64,000 nt of DNA from HK1 sp965202875. Its GTDB lineage: Bacteria > Pseudomonadota > Gammaproteobacteria > HK1. Below, piece after piece: positions 32,438 through 41,164 of the stretch. The position numbers and the translations under genes are program-made. The stretch covers positions 4,960,001 to 5,024,000 of the forward strand of contig OZ241870.1 in NCBI GenBank assembly GCA_965202875.1. The letters are read 5' to 3'. The first letter of the stretch is position 1. Each line of letters begins with the position of its first letter. Under the pieces are notes generated by a model, which made no database searches, had not been told where the DNA came from, and saw only the letters and a program-made list of their open reading frames with translations.

Positions 32438-33910
32438 TCAGCCGCGCTTGAGATCGATCGCGACGTAGCGTCGGTACGCGTTGCGCTCCACGAGCAGCAG
32501 CAGAGGCTTGTCGCCGGAAGCCGCCGCGCGGGCCGCGCCGGCCACCTCCCCGGGGCGGTTCACCGGCTTTTTCCCCGCCCGCACGATCACGTCGCCGGGC
32601 CGGAGGCCGCTCCGCGCCGCCGGGCTGCCGTGGACGACGTCGGTGATCGCAACACCGGCCTTGCCCGGCTCGCTTCGCGCTGCAAGGGTCACACCCAGCC
32701 TTGGGGTGTCGCCGTCGTCCGCCGCCGGAGCCGCGACGGGCGCGCCGTCCTGCGCCTGCGCACCGATCGTCGCGGTGAGCGTCTTGCGGCGGCCGTCACG
32801 CCGGATCCCGATCTCGGCCTCCGTCCCCGATTCCAGCTCCGCGACGATGCGGGGCAGATCCTTCATCGCATCGATCGGCCGTCCGGCGAAGGTGACGATG
32901 ACGTCTCCGGGGCGCAGTCCCGCCCGCGCGGCGGGCGCGTCTTCCATCACCGAGGCGACGAGCGCGCCCTTCGTCTCGTCAAGGCCGAGCGCTTCGGCCA
33001 GCGCCTCGTCGATGGACTGGATCACGACACCGAGCCAGCCACGCTCCACCTTGCCGTTGGCGCGCAACGACTCGATGACCGGCTCGGCGACGTTCGCGGG
33101 GATCGCGAAGCCGATGCCTACGTTCCCGCCGGTGGGGCTGAAGATCGCGGAGTTTACGCCGACCACGCGCCCGCTACGGTCGAAGAGCGGGCCGCCGGAG
33201 CTGCCGCGGTTGATCGGGGCGTCGAGCTGGAGATAGTCGTCGTAGGGGCCCGATCCGATGTCGCGCCCGCGCGCCGAGACGATGCCCGCGGTGACGGTGC
33301 CGCCGAGCCCGAAGGGGCTCCCGACCGCCACCACCCAGTCGCCGACCCGCGTCGCGTCGGAATCCCCGAACTCGACGATCGGCAACGCTTCGCCGGCGTC
33401 GACCTCCAGGAGCGCGAGATCGGTCTTCGGGTCGGCGCCCGCGACCCGCGCTTCGAGTTGGCGCCCGTCCTGAAGGGTGACCGTGACCGTGTCCGCCCCC
33501 TTTACCACGTGGTGGCTGGTCACGATGAGCCCCGAGGCGTCGACGATGAATCCGGAGCCGACCCCTTCCGCCCGCGGCGCGCGGGGCACGGCATCCCAGG
33601 GCGCCGGCAGAAAGCGCCGGAAGAATTTCGGGGCCTCCATGCCCGGTGGCTGCCGCCACTCTTGCGACCCGGCGGCAGGGCGGATGGCGCGGGTGACCTC
33701 TACGTTGACGACGGCGGGCCGCACCGCACTCACAAGATCGGCGAAGCCGCCCTGGACTGCGGCCATGTCGGGGCCGGCGTTCGCCGCGGCGTTCGCCGGG
33801 CTCCAGGGATCGCCGAACGCGACGGCCCCGGCGACCGCGGCCGACACCGCGGCCGCGACAAGGGTGTGCCCGGTCCGGGGTTTCGACCGTGCGGAGTGGT
33901 TGTGCAACAT
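32438..33910 (-). CDS. DegP/HtrA-type periplasmic serine protease with two PDZ domains
   Basis: 490 residues. Signal-type N-terminus (HTLVAAAVSAAVAGAVAFGD). The protease domain has the triad H in VTSHHVVKGAD, D in DPKTDLALLEV and S in NRGSSGGPLFD (GSSGG instead of the commoner GNSGG), plus VVAVGSPFGLGGTVTAGIVS. PDZ1 begins at VERGWLGVVIQSIDE with ARAGLRPGDVIVTFAG, PDZ2 around TPRLGVTLAAR with AARSGLRPGDVIVRAGKKP. DegQ/MucD-like quality-control protease. Start 33910 has an ideal RBS (AGGAGGACGTCTC). Monocistronic; 840 bases of broken sequence lie upstream. Confidence 0.92.
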   Translation of the reverse strand: MLHNHSARSKPRTGHTLVAAAVSAAVAGAVAFGDPWSPANAAANAGPDMAAVQGGFADLVSAVRPAVVNVEVTRAIRPAAGSQEWRQPPGMEAPKFFRRFLPAPWDAVPRAPRAEGVGSGFIVDASGLIVTSHHVVKGADTVTVTLQDGRQLEARVAGADPKTDLALLEVDAGEALPIVEFGDSDATRVGDWVVAVGSPFGLGGTVTAGIVSARGRDIGSGPYDDYLQLDAPINRGSSGGPLFDRSGRVVGVNSAIFSPTGGNVGIGFAIPANVAEPVIESLRANGKVERGWLGVVIQSIDEALAEALGLDETKGALVASVMEDAPAARAGLRPGDVIVTFAGRPIDAMKDLPRIVAELESGTEAEIGIRRDGRRKTLTATIGAQAQDGAPVAAPAADDGDTPRLGVTLAARSEPGKAGVAITDVVHGSPAARSGLRPGDVIVRAGKKPVNRPGEVAGAARAAASGDKPLLLLVERNAYRRYVAIDLKRG

Positions 33911-34752
33911 GAGACGTCCTCCTGAGGGTTTCCGATTGAACTGGTTGGGTTCCAACCGGCGGGAGAGACTAGGACCGGCCGCATTGCAGATCGGTGGGCG
34001 GAACGTGAACGTTTGTTCATCGTCGTGGCCTTCCTTTCGGTTTCGACCCTCGGGCCGGATCCCTCGGCCCGGACTTCCCGGCGCCGCCATGGTCCGACGG
34101 CCCGGCGGGGGATCGGATCCACCCCATCGTCCGCTCCGCCGTCAACGTGCATCCCCGATCCGTCGGCGGTGGGTTTGTCCCTAAGCGCTCTCGCGCGGCA
34201 GCGAGCCGGGCGTCGGGGTCGCAGGCGTCGTGCAGGTCGCGGGCGAGGGCGAGGAAGGACTTGCCACCGGCGAGGTCCTTCAGCTCCGCGAGCTGGTCCG
34301 GGGCGAAGGCACGTTGCGGCGGGCGAAGCGGCCGGCGAGGGTGGTCAGAGCGTCGGAGTCGAGGCCGCCCGATGGGCGGCGCAGCCCTGCAACCGATCGA
34401 GCGTTGTCGAGCGCTGGGGGCTCAGGGTGCGGGAATCCTCTCGTCCTGATCGCACACGCCCGCCGCGTCCACGACGATGAGGCGCCGTGCTCCGCGTTCG
34501 GGGGTATCGGTCACGTGACCACCAGTGTGAACCCTTGTACGTGTCCGGTCTCCGGCCTCCGCGCGGAGGCGACCCTCGTGGTTTCGGCTCCGCGGGCGCG
34601 GGGCCAAGGCGATGGCTGTCCTGGGGAAGGTGGGCGTCTCGCCCGGTTGGGGCCGAAGGTCCGCAACCACATTCCGCGGCAACGTCGGGCGGACGGGACG
34701 CATGGATTCCTGCCCCCGTTTTCGCGAGGACACGCTTGCGCGGGAACCGGCC
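33911..34752. other. Protease promoter region and decayed DNA
   Basis: No intact gene. The first 150 bases should hold the protease promoter. 34170-34395 carries a restriction-like fragment (separate entry). 34703-34745 contains CCCCCGTTTTCGCGAGG and GCTTGCGCGGGAA, degenerate members of the dispersed palindrome family. Confidence 0.5.
34170..34395 (-). pseudogene. Possible restriction-enzyme (HsdR-like) helicase-subunit remnant
   Basis: Two frames read SGGLDSDALTTLAGRFARRN and then AFAPDQLAELKDLAGGKSFL followed by ALARDLHDACDPDARLAAAR. 'LxxLAGGKSLxxLARDLLDAxDPD' is a segment I associate with C-terminal regions of type I/III restriction helicase subunits. Short, frameshifted and without motor motifs, so the call is tentative. 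Confidence 0.3.
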
Positions 34753-35193
34753 TCAAGCGCAACACGTCCCGGAGGCAGGCTCGGCTCCCGCGCCGCGCGG
34801 ATGGCTGCGGACGATGGTGTTGTGGATCTGCTCGGCATCCCCCGATTTGACGTACCACTCCCAGCGTGCGCCGTCGGGGTCGGTGACCCAGGTCTCCGCC
34901 TTTTCCGCAAAGCAGCAGATGGTTTCGTCGATGCCGGTGGTCTCGAGTCCGGCCGCGCTCAGGCGCCGCTCGGCGGACGTGACCTCCTCGGCCGTTTCCA
35001 CCTCGACCCCAAGATGATTGAGCGTCGCCCCCTCCGGGCCTTCGAAGAGCACCAGCTTCAGCGGCGGGTCGGCAATCGCGAAATTCGCATATCCGGGCCT
35101 CACCTTCGCCGGGGCGGCGTCGAACAACCTGGAGTAGAACTCGACGGCCTTGTCGAGATCGGTCACGTTGATTGCAAGCTGTAGTCGAGACAT
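34753..35193 (-). CDS. VOC-family protein, ArsI/CadI-like
   Basis: 146 residues: MSRLQLAINVTDLDKAVEFY, GATLNHLGVEVETAEEV, ETICCFAEKAETWVTDPDGA then RWEWYV. Gln at the start, His in LNHLG and Glu in WEWYV match the Fe(II) ligands of ArsI, and the vicinal cysteines in TICCFA match its substrate-binding pair. ArsI cleaves C-As bonds of trivalent organoarsenicals; CadI homologues have the same layout. No ars genes are adjacent, so the role remains open. Start 35193 follows AAGGAGAGAAC. Confidence 0.8.
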   Translation of the reverse strand: MSRLQLAINVTDLDKAVEFYSRLFDAAPAKVRPGYANFAIADPPLKLVLFEGPEGATLNHLGVEVETAEEVTSAERRLSAAGLETTGIDETICCFAEKAETWVTDPDGARWEWYVKSGDAEQIHNTIVRSHPRGAGAEPASGTCCA

Positions 35194-35427
35194 TGTTCTC
35201 TCCTTGGCGCGACGGCGGTGCGTGGCGGCGCGCCGGTCCACGGCCTTGCGGCCGGTCATCGTTTCGAGCGGACTTTTCCGGGAATCCGTCGAGCTTCGCT
35301 CCGGTGTCTTCGCCGTGCATTCGAAGATGGATGCTATCCTGCCACTTCTCCGGGCCGCCCCGTGTTCGAGCGCCTCCGCCCGTACAGGGACAAGGCATGC
35401 TCCGCAAGGGGAGAGGAGTATACGACC

Positions 35428-36231
35428 ATGCGTGCAAGCCTGCCGATGTACGACCTGCCCGAGGTCCGGGCGCACACCGATCGGCTGTGGGCGGCCATCG
35501 CGGAGGAGATGCGCGGTCTCGGGGTGCCGGACGTGCCGGACGCGCTCGAATGCCCGGTGAGCCATCATGACGCTTGGCGTCCGCGCGGCCTGCTGTTCTC
35601 GCAATCGTGCGGCTATCCCGTCGTCACCGCGTTGCGCGGCGCGGTCCGCGTCGTCGCGACGCCGCACTACACGGCGACTGGCTGCGAGGGCCTCCGGTAC
35701 AGCAGTGCCCTCGTGGTGCGCGCGTCGAGCCATGCGACAGCCCCCGGCGACCTGCGCGGCAAGGTGTGCGCATTCAGCGCCGAGGACTCCCAGTCAGGAT
35801 ACAACGCGCTCCGGGCGGCGGTGGCGCCGATCGCCAAGGGCCGCCCTTTCTTCTCCGCGACGCTCCGGACCGGCGCCCACGCCGCGAGCATCGACGCGGT
35901 CCGCCGCCGGCGTGCCGACGTATGCGCGGTCGACTGCGTGATGTGGGCGCTGCTCGCCCGCTATCGCCCTTCGTCGCTGTCCGGGCTCACGGTGCTCGCC
36001 CGTACCGGGACGGCGCCGGGGCTGCCTTTCGTCACCGCCGGAGACTGTTCCGACGCCACCGTCGAGACGATCCGCAACGCCCTCGACCGGGCGTTTTCCC
36101 GACCCGACCTCGCCGACACCCGCGCCGCCCTCCTCATCGGCGGGCTCTCGGTCTCGACCCTCGATACGTACAAGCCGTTGCTGGAGATGGAGCGTGCGGC
36201 CGCCGCACTGGGGTACCCGAGGCTGGAGTGA
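35428..36231 (+). CDS. PhnD-like substrate-binding domain protein without signal peptide
   Basis: 267 residues: MRASLPMYDLPEVRAHTDRL, LLFSQSCGYPVVTAL, VVATPHYTATGCEGLRYSSA, KVCAFSAEDSQSGYNALRAA and a final GGLSVSTLDTYKPLLEMERA. These are landmarks of the phosphate/phosphonate ABC-transporter binding family (PhnD/SsuA-like). It lacks a signal peptide and no permease or ATPase follows, so it may act in the cytoplasm. ATG 35428 follows GAGAGGA. It is divergent from the ArsI-like gene. Confidence 0.75.
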   Translation: MRASLPMYDLPEVRAHTDRLWAAIAEEMRGLGVPDVPDALECPVSHHDAWRPRGLLFSQSCGYPVVTALRGAVRVVATPHYTATGCEGLRYSSALVVRASSHATAPGDLRGKVCAFSAEDSQSGYNALRAAVAPIAKGRPFFSATLRTGAHAASIDAVRRRRADVCAVDCVMWALLARYRPSSLSGLTVLARTGTAPGLPFVTAGDCSDATVETIRNALDRAFSRPDLADTRAALLIGGLSVSTLDTYKPLLEMERAAAALGYPRLE

Positions 36232-36632
36232 GCCGCCGGTACGGCCCCGCGCCGTGCGTTGCGTTTCGCCGCCGTACGTCGCGGCTCCCCGTCTGCATGA
36301 TCATCGTCGGAATGTTGCGTGATCTCGACCATGCGGACGGAAAGATCATTTTCGCCGGACTCCCAACCCGGCATAGCCGGAACCAAACGCCGGTTGCGAA
36401 TCTGGGAGTGCGGGCGTCCCACCCGCAAGCGCGGACCGGAGGTCCGCCGCCGGAGGCCCACCGGACGGCAAAGCGGGCGGGGGACGCCCGCGCGCTCCCG
36501 GAATGCAGATTCTCCCGCTTGCGCGGAGCCTGCCCTCGCGGAAGCGGGGAAATGACGAAGGCGGGCGAGACGTTCCCAGGAGACCCGGCCCACGGCTCCA
36601 CTTGCCTCGTGGGTCCGAGGAGGCGAGCCTCG
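36232..36632. repeat. 401-base intergenic stretch rich in inverted repeats
   Basis: No gene seen. GGACTCCCA...TGGGAGT (36357-36412), CCGGCATAGCCGG, GCGGGCGTCCCACCCGC and GCGGACCGGAGGTCCGC give several short palindromes. CTCCCGCTTGCGCGGAG at 36518-36534 belongs to the dispersed CCCGC/GCGGG family. It appears to be accumulated repeat debris between convergent genes. Confidence 0.5.
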
Positions 36633-37007
36633 TCAGTCGTAGTAGTGGATCTCGAACAGCACGCACCCGCGCTCAGACTTGAACGGACCGTGGCAGGCGC
36701 CCGGGGGCCGGCAGGCGTAGGTGTTCGGAGCAAAGGATTCGCCGCCGTTGCCGCTCGCGTCATTGCCCACGATGAGGTCCCCGTCGATCAGGTAGACCTC
36801 TTCCCAGTGGTCATGAACGAACGGTTCGGTCGTGAAGACGCCCGGGGCGAACCTGAGCAACCGGGTGCGGCTGCCCTGCTTGTTTTTCTCGTCGAGTGAG
36901 CCGGCGAGGATTTTCTGCTCGATGCCTTCCGGATATCCGGGCGGCACGTGCCAGCCGTCGTTCATGTCGAGGGCCTGGAATTCGATATGCTCCTTGGCGA
37001 CCTTCAT
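36633..37007 (-). CDS. Single-domain cupin
   Basis: 124 residues. The cupin core contains APGVFTTEPFVHDHWEEVYL (HxH..E metal-ligand pattern), IDGDLIVGND, and the second-motif region ACRPPGACHGPFKSERGCVL. Similar small cupins act as dioxygenases, isomerases or sensors; function is not deducible. The start at 37007 gives the expected N-terminus; the frame is open to 37058. Palindromic repeats lie just upstream. Confidence 0.75.
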   Translation of the reverse strand: MKVAKEHIEFQALDMNDGWHVPPGYPEGIEQKILAGSLDEKNKQGSRTRLLRFAPGVFTTEPFVHDHWEEVYLIDGDLIVGNDASGNGGESFAPNTYACRPPGACHGPFKSERGCVLFEIHYYD

Positions 37008-37059
37008 TGGTGGATTCTCCAATCGATCCGGTTGCTGCATGAACCAAAGGTCCGTCATT

Positions 37060-37145
37060 CCCCGTCATCCCCGCGAAGGCGGGGAGAAAGCGGGAATCCA
37101 CTTCAATCGAAAACCTCTGGATTCCCGCTTTCGCGAGAATGACGG
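37060..37145. repeat. Tandem pair of CCCGC/GCGGG palindromes
   Basis: GTCATCCCCGCGAAGGCGGGGA at 37065-37086 and GGATTCCCGCTTTCGCGAGAATGAC at 37118-37143. Members of the palindrome family present inside the three inverted-repeat elements, located before the cupin gene. Confidence 0.75.
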
Positions 37146-37213
37146 CCTGGGCCTGCGGAAGCCTGTGCGGGTAGCCCGAAGAAGGCCATTCGTGGCTTGT
37201 CCTCACCGGCGGT

Positions 37214-37279
37214 GAGCTTGAACCACATGCTGCTTCGTCCGGCGAACCCCGTATTTTGCGCAGCGGATGTGTATGGGCA
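37214..37279 (+). repeat. Left copy of a ~66-bp inverted repeat flanking the AhpD-family gene
   Basis: GAACCCCGTATTTTGCGCAG with flanks; its reverse complement occurs at 38102-38166 with scattered mismatches. The perfect core CCCCGTATTTTGCGCAG is 17 bases. The two copies bracket only the gene at 37420-38067. Confidence 0.75.
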
Positions 37280-37419
37280 GAAATGTATGCAGCCGACAGG
37301 CCGATGGCCGATACGCCGTGGCTGAAGTCCCGGCGGATCGAGCCCGGGAGCGTCCGTCCTCCAGGGGAGTCACCGCCAAGTATCCGATCGTCCACCCCGG
37401 GCCCTTGCCCGCGGGCCAC

Positions 37420-38067
37420 TCAGGCCTTCGGCTGTACGTGCATCCACTGTTCCAGACCGGCCATCGGGTCTTCGATCGGCAGCGCCATGGCCGCGTGCAT
37501 CAGGTTGTACATTTTCCAGAAACCGACGAGCACGACGACCTCCATGACTTCCTGGGGCGTGAAGTGGGCGGCCAGCTTCGCTCGCAGTTCATCGGTGACG
37601 CCGGCCGGATCGAGCGACGCCTGGGTTGCGAACTCGATGGCCACGGCTTCGCGTTCGTCGGCCGGAGCCTCATGGTGAAGGAGCGTCTCCAGGTCGCCGT
37701 CTTCGTACTCCCATCTGCGTTTCAGCGTACCGGCGTGATGCGAAACGCAGTAAGGGCATTCGTTGGTCCGGGAAACGGACAGGGCGATTCGATACTTCAG
37801 ATGCTCGCCCAGATTGTTGCGTTCATCGCGCATGACGGCGTTGTTGAGGCGGAAGAGCTGCTCGGCGATCCATGGCACGTGCATGTACACCTTGTTGCAG
37901 TTGAGCTTGAAGCCCATTCGCGCCGAGTAGTAGAAGAGGTCGGGGCGCAGATAGACCGGCGCGTTCTCGAAATTCTCACCCAGGTCGGGATAGGGGATGA
38001 ACGCGGCCGATTCTCCTTCCTCGACGACCGTATCGACGATCTTGGGGGATTTCTCGGTCAGGGGCAT
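37420..38067 (-). CDS. Carboxymuconolactone-decarboxylase/AhpD-family protein
   Basis: 215 residues. The family core is YRIALSVSRTNECPYCVSHH, where the CxxC and following histidines form the AhpD-type redox and proton-relay site, then an all-helical bundle ending with MEVVVLVGFWKMYNLMHAAM. Likely a peroxidase-like antioxidant enzyme rather than the decarboxylase, judged by CxxC. Start 38067 follows AGGAGACCTCAAA. It stands alone between inverted repeats, as if it were cargo of a small mobile unit. Confidence 0.82.
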   Translation of the reverse strand: MPLTEKSPKIVDTVVEEGESAAFIPYPDLGENFENAPVYLRPDLFYYSARMGFKLNCNKVYMHVPWIAEQLFRLNNAVMRDERNNLGEHLKYRIALSVSRTNECPYCVSHHAGTLKRRWEYEDGDLETLLHHEAPADEREAVAIEFATQASLDPAGVTDELRAKLAAHFTPQEVMEVVVLVGFWKMYNLMHAAMALPIEDPMAGLEQWMHVQPKA

Positions 38068-38101
38068 TTTGAGGTCTCCTGTCAGTTGCACAAGGTGTCG
38101 G

Positions 38102-38166
38102 GCCCATACGCATTCACTGCGCAAAATACGGGGTTTTCCGGCCGAAACAGGGTGTGGCTCAAATTC
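38102..38166 (-). repeat. Right copy of the inverted repeat flanking the AhpD-family gene
   Basis: Reverse complement of 37214-37279 with mismatches; the core CTGCGCAAAATACGGGG is perfect. It lies directly upstream of the AhpD-family start and may include its promoter. Confidence 0.75.
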
Positions 38167-38213
38167 ACTGCCAGTGAGGATAAGCCACACGCGCCAACGG
38201 CCGTCTTCAGACC

Positions 38214-38239
38214 GTCATTCCCGCTTTCGCGGGAATGAC
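38214..38239. repeat. Perfect 11-bp-arm palindrome GTCATTCCCGC-TTTC-GCGGGAATGAC
   Basis: The cleanest stand-alone copy of the dispersed palindrome. The same sequence forms the internal arms of the 154-bp elements at 21176, 24267 and 27572. Confidence 0.85.
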
Positions 38240-38353
38240 GGATTTTCTCGGAGCCCGCTCCTGGTCTGATCGGGGTGATAGCGAACCCTTCGATTCATGC
38301 AACAATCGGGGTCTCGCTGTTCGGTGTCCGAATGGAAAAGCACGACGCTCCGA

Positions 38354-38695
38354 TCACCCGGAGCCCAAAAGACGATGGAGCGATGAAACCAGCTTGGGCG
38401 CGGGCGTGAACCCCGTGAGCCGCGTGACTTCCTTTCCGTTCCTGAACAGGACCAGCGACGGCAGCGCCCTCACCGAGAATGCCTCCGTGGCGCTCTCGTC
38501 GGCTGCCAGATCCAGGTAGGCGAAGTCCACCCGGTCGCTGAACCTGCCGTGCACCCGTTCCACCACGCCGCGCTGGGGGCCGCATTGCGGACACCAGGGC
38601 GCCTTGAATCCCAGGAGCAGAAATTCGGAATCGCCGACCAGTGCTTCGGCTTCCCTGGCCGTGCCCACGTCGACAAGTGTTCCGGTGCTGGCCAT
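38354..38695 (-). CDS. Thioredoxin-fold protein with WCPQC
   Basis: 113 residues. The active site FKAPWCPQCGPQRG differs from the WCGPC of thioredoxin 1; RALPSLVLFRNGKEVTRLTG includes the cis-proline. No signal peptide, so cytoplasmic. Start 38695 follows AAGGAGCCCGAT. The substitution of Gly-Pro by Pro-Gln should alter redox potential or partner choice. It is near, but not in an operon with, the AhpD-family gene; cooperation as a peroxidase reductant is possible. trxB lies 9 kb away. Confidence 0.88.
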   Translation of the reverse strand: MASTGTLVDVGTAREAEALVGDSEFLLLGFKAPWCPQCGPQRGVVERVHGRFSDRVDFAYLDLAADESATEAFSVRALPSLVLFRNGKEVTRLTGFTPAPKLVSSLHRLLGSG

Positions 38696-38918
38696 ATCGG
38701 GCTCCTTGCTTCGAGGTGACGTCGGCATATGGAGCATGAAAAGGATGCGAGCACAACGGAACCGTCTTGTCAACGCCGTTGTCGCTCCATTATCGAGGGG
38801 CTGAAATCCGGGGTCGGAACCCACGCCGGCGGGACCCGGCCGCGGCATGGCTCGACGAGGGCTCGCGAGCTTCCCCGGGGCGACGCACCGGCCGTCGAGA
38901 CGGGTTCCCGAAAAGCCG

Positions 38919-39413
38919 CTACGGACCGCGCTTCGAACGCACCGCCATCACGCTGCCGACCTGGGGCGGGACGGGGAGCGACGCATGGGCCTCGGCCATG
39001 GCCGCCAGCAGTCGCCGGGGCTCCTCCGGCATCGGCTCGACCTTGCGCGTACCGAGATCGACGTGCAACGCCAACTGCTCGAGCGTGGCCATCGGGTATC
39101 CCTTCCCGGCGTGCGACATGACGTGGAAGTAGTGGATGCGCTTGTCGTCGTATCCGAGAAGCTGCGTCGTCACCTGCACCTCGTCGCCGATGCTCGCCTC
39201 GCGCATGTACGTGGTGTGGGACTCGACCGCGAACGTGGACTTCCCGGTCCGATCCCGGTACGGCTTGCCGAGCCCGACGAGCGGGTAGAAGACATCCGTC
39301 GCGTGGTCGAAGACCAGTGTGAAGTAGGCCACGTTCATGTGGCCGTTGTAGTCGGTCCACTCGCGGAGGACGGGCTCGCGCCAGCGCGAGATCGGCGTCT
39401 CGAACGTCGTCAT
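38919..39413 (-). CDS. Hotdog-fold acyl-CoA thioesterase
   Basis: 164 residues: VLREWTDYNGHMNVAYFTLV with the DYNGHMN active-site motif of 4-hydroxybenzoyl-CoA-type thioesterases, then ESHTTYMREASIGDEVQVTT. Similar proteins hydrolyse betainyl-CoA in carnitine catabolism. It starts 27 bases after the stop of the CoA ligase, so the two are cotranscribed. With the carnitine-dehydrogenase-like gene at 27789 this hints at quaternary-amine or aromatic acid breakdown, which remains inference. Confidence 0.85.
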   Translation of the reverse strand: MTTFETPISRWREPVLREWTDYNGHMNVAYFTLVFDHATDVFYPLVGLGKPYRDRTGKSTFAVESHTTYMREASIGDEVQVTTQLLGYDDKRIHYFHVMSHAGKGYPMATLEQLALHVDLGTRKVEPMPEEPRRLLAAMAEAHASLPVPPQVGSVMAVRSKRGP

Positions 39414-39440
39414 CGTCGATCGTCTCCTTGTCGGGTTCGG

Positions 39441-41015
39441 TCAGCGTCTGAGGCGGTAGCGCTGGATCTTGCCGGTCACCGTTTTCGGCAGCTCGTCGAT
39501 CCAGTTGTACCACCGCGGGTATTTGTAGCGGGCGAGCGAGTCGCGGCATCGCGCGGTCAGGGCCTCGACCAGTTCGGGCCCGGGCTCGGTCCCGGGTTCG
39601 AGGACGACGAACGCCTCGGGCTTCTCCAGCCCGTCCTCGTCGAGCCTGCCGACCACCGCCGCCTCCCGCACGCCGGGGTGCCGGATCAGCACGTCCTCGA
39701 TCTCGATGGGGGAGCACCACATCGCGCCCACCTTGAACATGTCGTCGCCGCGCCCCGCGTTGACGTAGTAGCCTTCCTCGTCGACGTGGTACATGTCGCC
39801 GGTGTTCAGCCAGTCGCCGAGCATCGTCGCCGCCGTCTTCCCGGGATGGTTCCAGTACCTCCTGGCCGTCGAGTCGCCCTTGACGTGCAGGGTGCCGATC
39901 TCGCCGTCGGGCACCGGCGTGCCGTCTTCGCCGACGATGCGCACCTCGTAGCCGGGAACGACCTTGCCCGACGTCCCCGGCTTCAGGTCGTCGATGCGGT
40001 TGGAGACGAAGATGTGCAGCGCCTCGGTGGAGCCGATGCCGTCGATCACCGTGAATCCGAAGCGCTCGCGCATCCGGTGGAAGACGTGTGCGGGCAACGC
40101 CTCGCCCGCCGAGACGCCGAGGCGGATCGAGCCGAGATCCGGCGCGCGGGCCTGCGCCGCGTGGAGGAGCTGCGCGTAGAGGGTGGGGACGCCGAAGAAG
40201 ACGGTCGGCCGGTACGTCTCGATGATTGCGAACACGATCTCGGGCGTCGGGCGCTCCTCGACGAGCACGATCGATGCGCCGGCCCACAGTGGAAACGTCA
40301 TGCCGCCGCCGAAGCCGTAGGAGAAGAACAGCTTGCCCGCGCAGAACACGACGTCGTCGGGTCCGATGCCGGCGATGCCGCGGCCGAACCGCTCGCTGGT
40401 GACGACCATGTCGCGGTGGCGGTGCACGACCCCCTTGGGCGCACCCGTCGAGCCCGAAGAGTAGAGCCAGAAGCACTCGTCGACCGCCGCGGTCGCAGCG
40501 GGTTCGAGATCGGCCGGCGCATCGGGCAGTCGCTCCGCGAGGGAATCGGGGCCCCTTGTCGGCAGTGCGACCCGGCAGTCGTTCGAGCCGGCTTCGACCG
40601 CGGGACGAACCGCGTCGCCGATCTCGGTCGAGTACAGGACCGCCGCGCATTCGGAGTCCCCGACGAGGAACTCGTAGTCCTCGGTGCGCAGCAGGGTGTT
40701 CACGGGGATCGGGATCATCCCCGCCTTCACCGCTCCCCAGAATGCGTAGAAGAACTCGGGGCAGTCGCGTACGGCCATCAGCACGCGGTCTCCAGGTGCG
40801 AGACCGAGCGCGCCGAAGATCCTCCCGCACCGGTTCACGTTCCCGGCGAGCACACCGTAGGTGACGACGTCGCCGCCGGCGCGAAGCGCGGGGCGTGCGG
40901 CGCGTCCCTCCGCGACGTGCCGATCGATGAACGGCACCGCAACGTTGAACACCGGCGAGAAGGAGATCCGCGACGGGAGCGAGGAGTCGTCGATCGCGAC
41001 CTCGTGCTCTTGCAT
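39441..41015 (-). CDS. Benzoate-CoA-ligase-family acyl-CoA synthetase
   Basis: 524 residues of the ANL superfamily: P-loop FWLYSSGSTGAPKGVVH, A5 IDGIGSTEALHIFVS, A7 GDWLNTGDMYHVDEEGYYVN and A10 PKTVTGKIQRYRLR with the catalytic lysine. The N-terminal NVAVPFIDRHVAEGRAARPA and GIGSTEALHIFVSN blocks fit benzoate-CoA ligases. It adenylates a carboxylic acid and transfers it to CoA. Start 41015 follows GGGAGGGGCC. First gene of a two-gene operon with the thioesterase; divergent from the Mo-hydroxylase operon 150 bases away. Confidence 0.88.
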   Translation of the reverse strand: MQEHEVAIDDSSLPSRISFSPVFNVAVPFIDRHVAEGRAARPALRAGGDVVTYGVLAGNVNRCGRIFGALGLAPGDRVLMAVRDCPEFFYAFWGAVKAGMIPIPVNTLLRTEDYEFLVGDSECAAVLYSTEIGDAVRPAVEAGSNDCRVALPTRGPDSLAERLPDAPADLEPAATAAVDECFWLYSSGSTGAPKGVVHRHRDMVVTSERFGRGIAGIGPDDVVFCAGKLFFSYGFGGGMTFPLWAGASIVLVEERPTPEIVFAIIETYRPTVFFGVPTLYAQLLHAAQARAPDLGSIRLGVSAGEALPAHVFHRMRERFGFTVIDGIGSTEALHIFVSNRIDDLKPGTSGKVVPGYEVRIVGEDGTPVPDGEIGTLHVKGDSTARRYWNHPGKTAATMLGDWLNTGDMYHVDEEGYYVNAGRGDDMFKVGAMWCSPIEIEDVLIRHPGVREAAVVGRLDEDGLEKPEAFVVLEPGTEPGPELVEALTARCRDSLARYKYPRWYNWIDELPKTVTGKIQRYRLRR

Positions 41016-41164
41016 GGCCCCTCCCGGATCACGACGGCATTGACGGTGTGCAGGGTATATTGTGAGATGCTGCGAGCATGTCTTGCAACGCCCGCCCTGC
41101 CGTCCGGCCGGATCGCCGGCCGGGGGCGGCGGGAAGCGTCCGACGTCGCGAGGGGAAAGCCGAC

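Noticed and set aside
34380..34480. Possible tRNA-like sequence near 34395-34475
   Set aside because: No acceptor stem or T-loop consensus could be assembled; no tRNA or rRNA gene was recognised anywhere in the window.
39441..41015. CoA ligase as a certain benzoate-CoA ligase
   Set aside because: Family resemblance is clear but no benzoate pathway gene is near; substrate left open.
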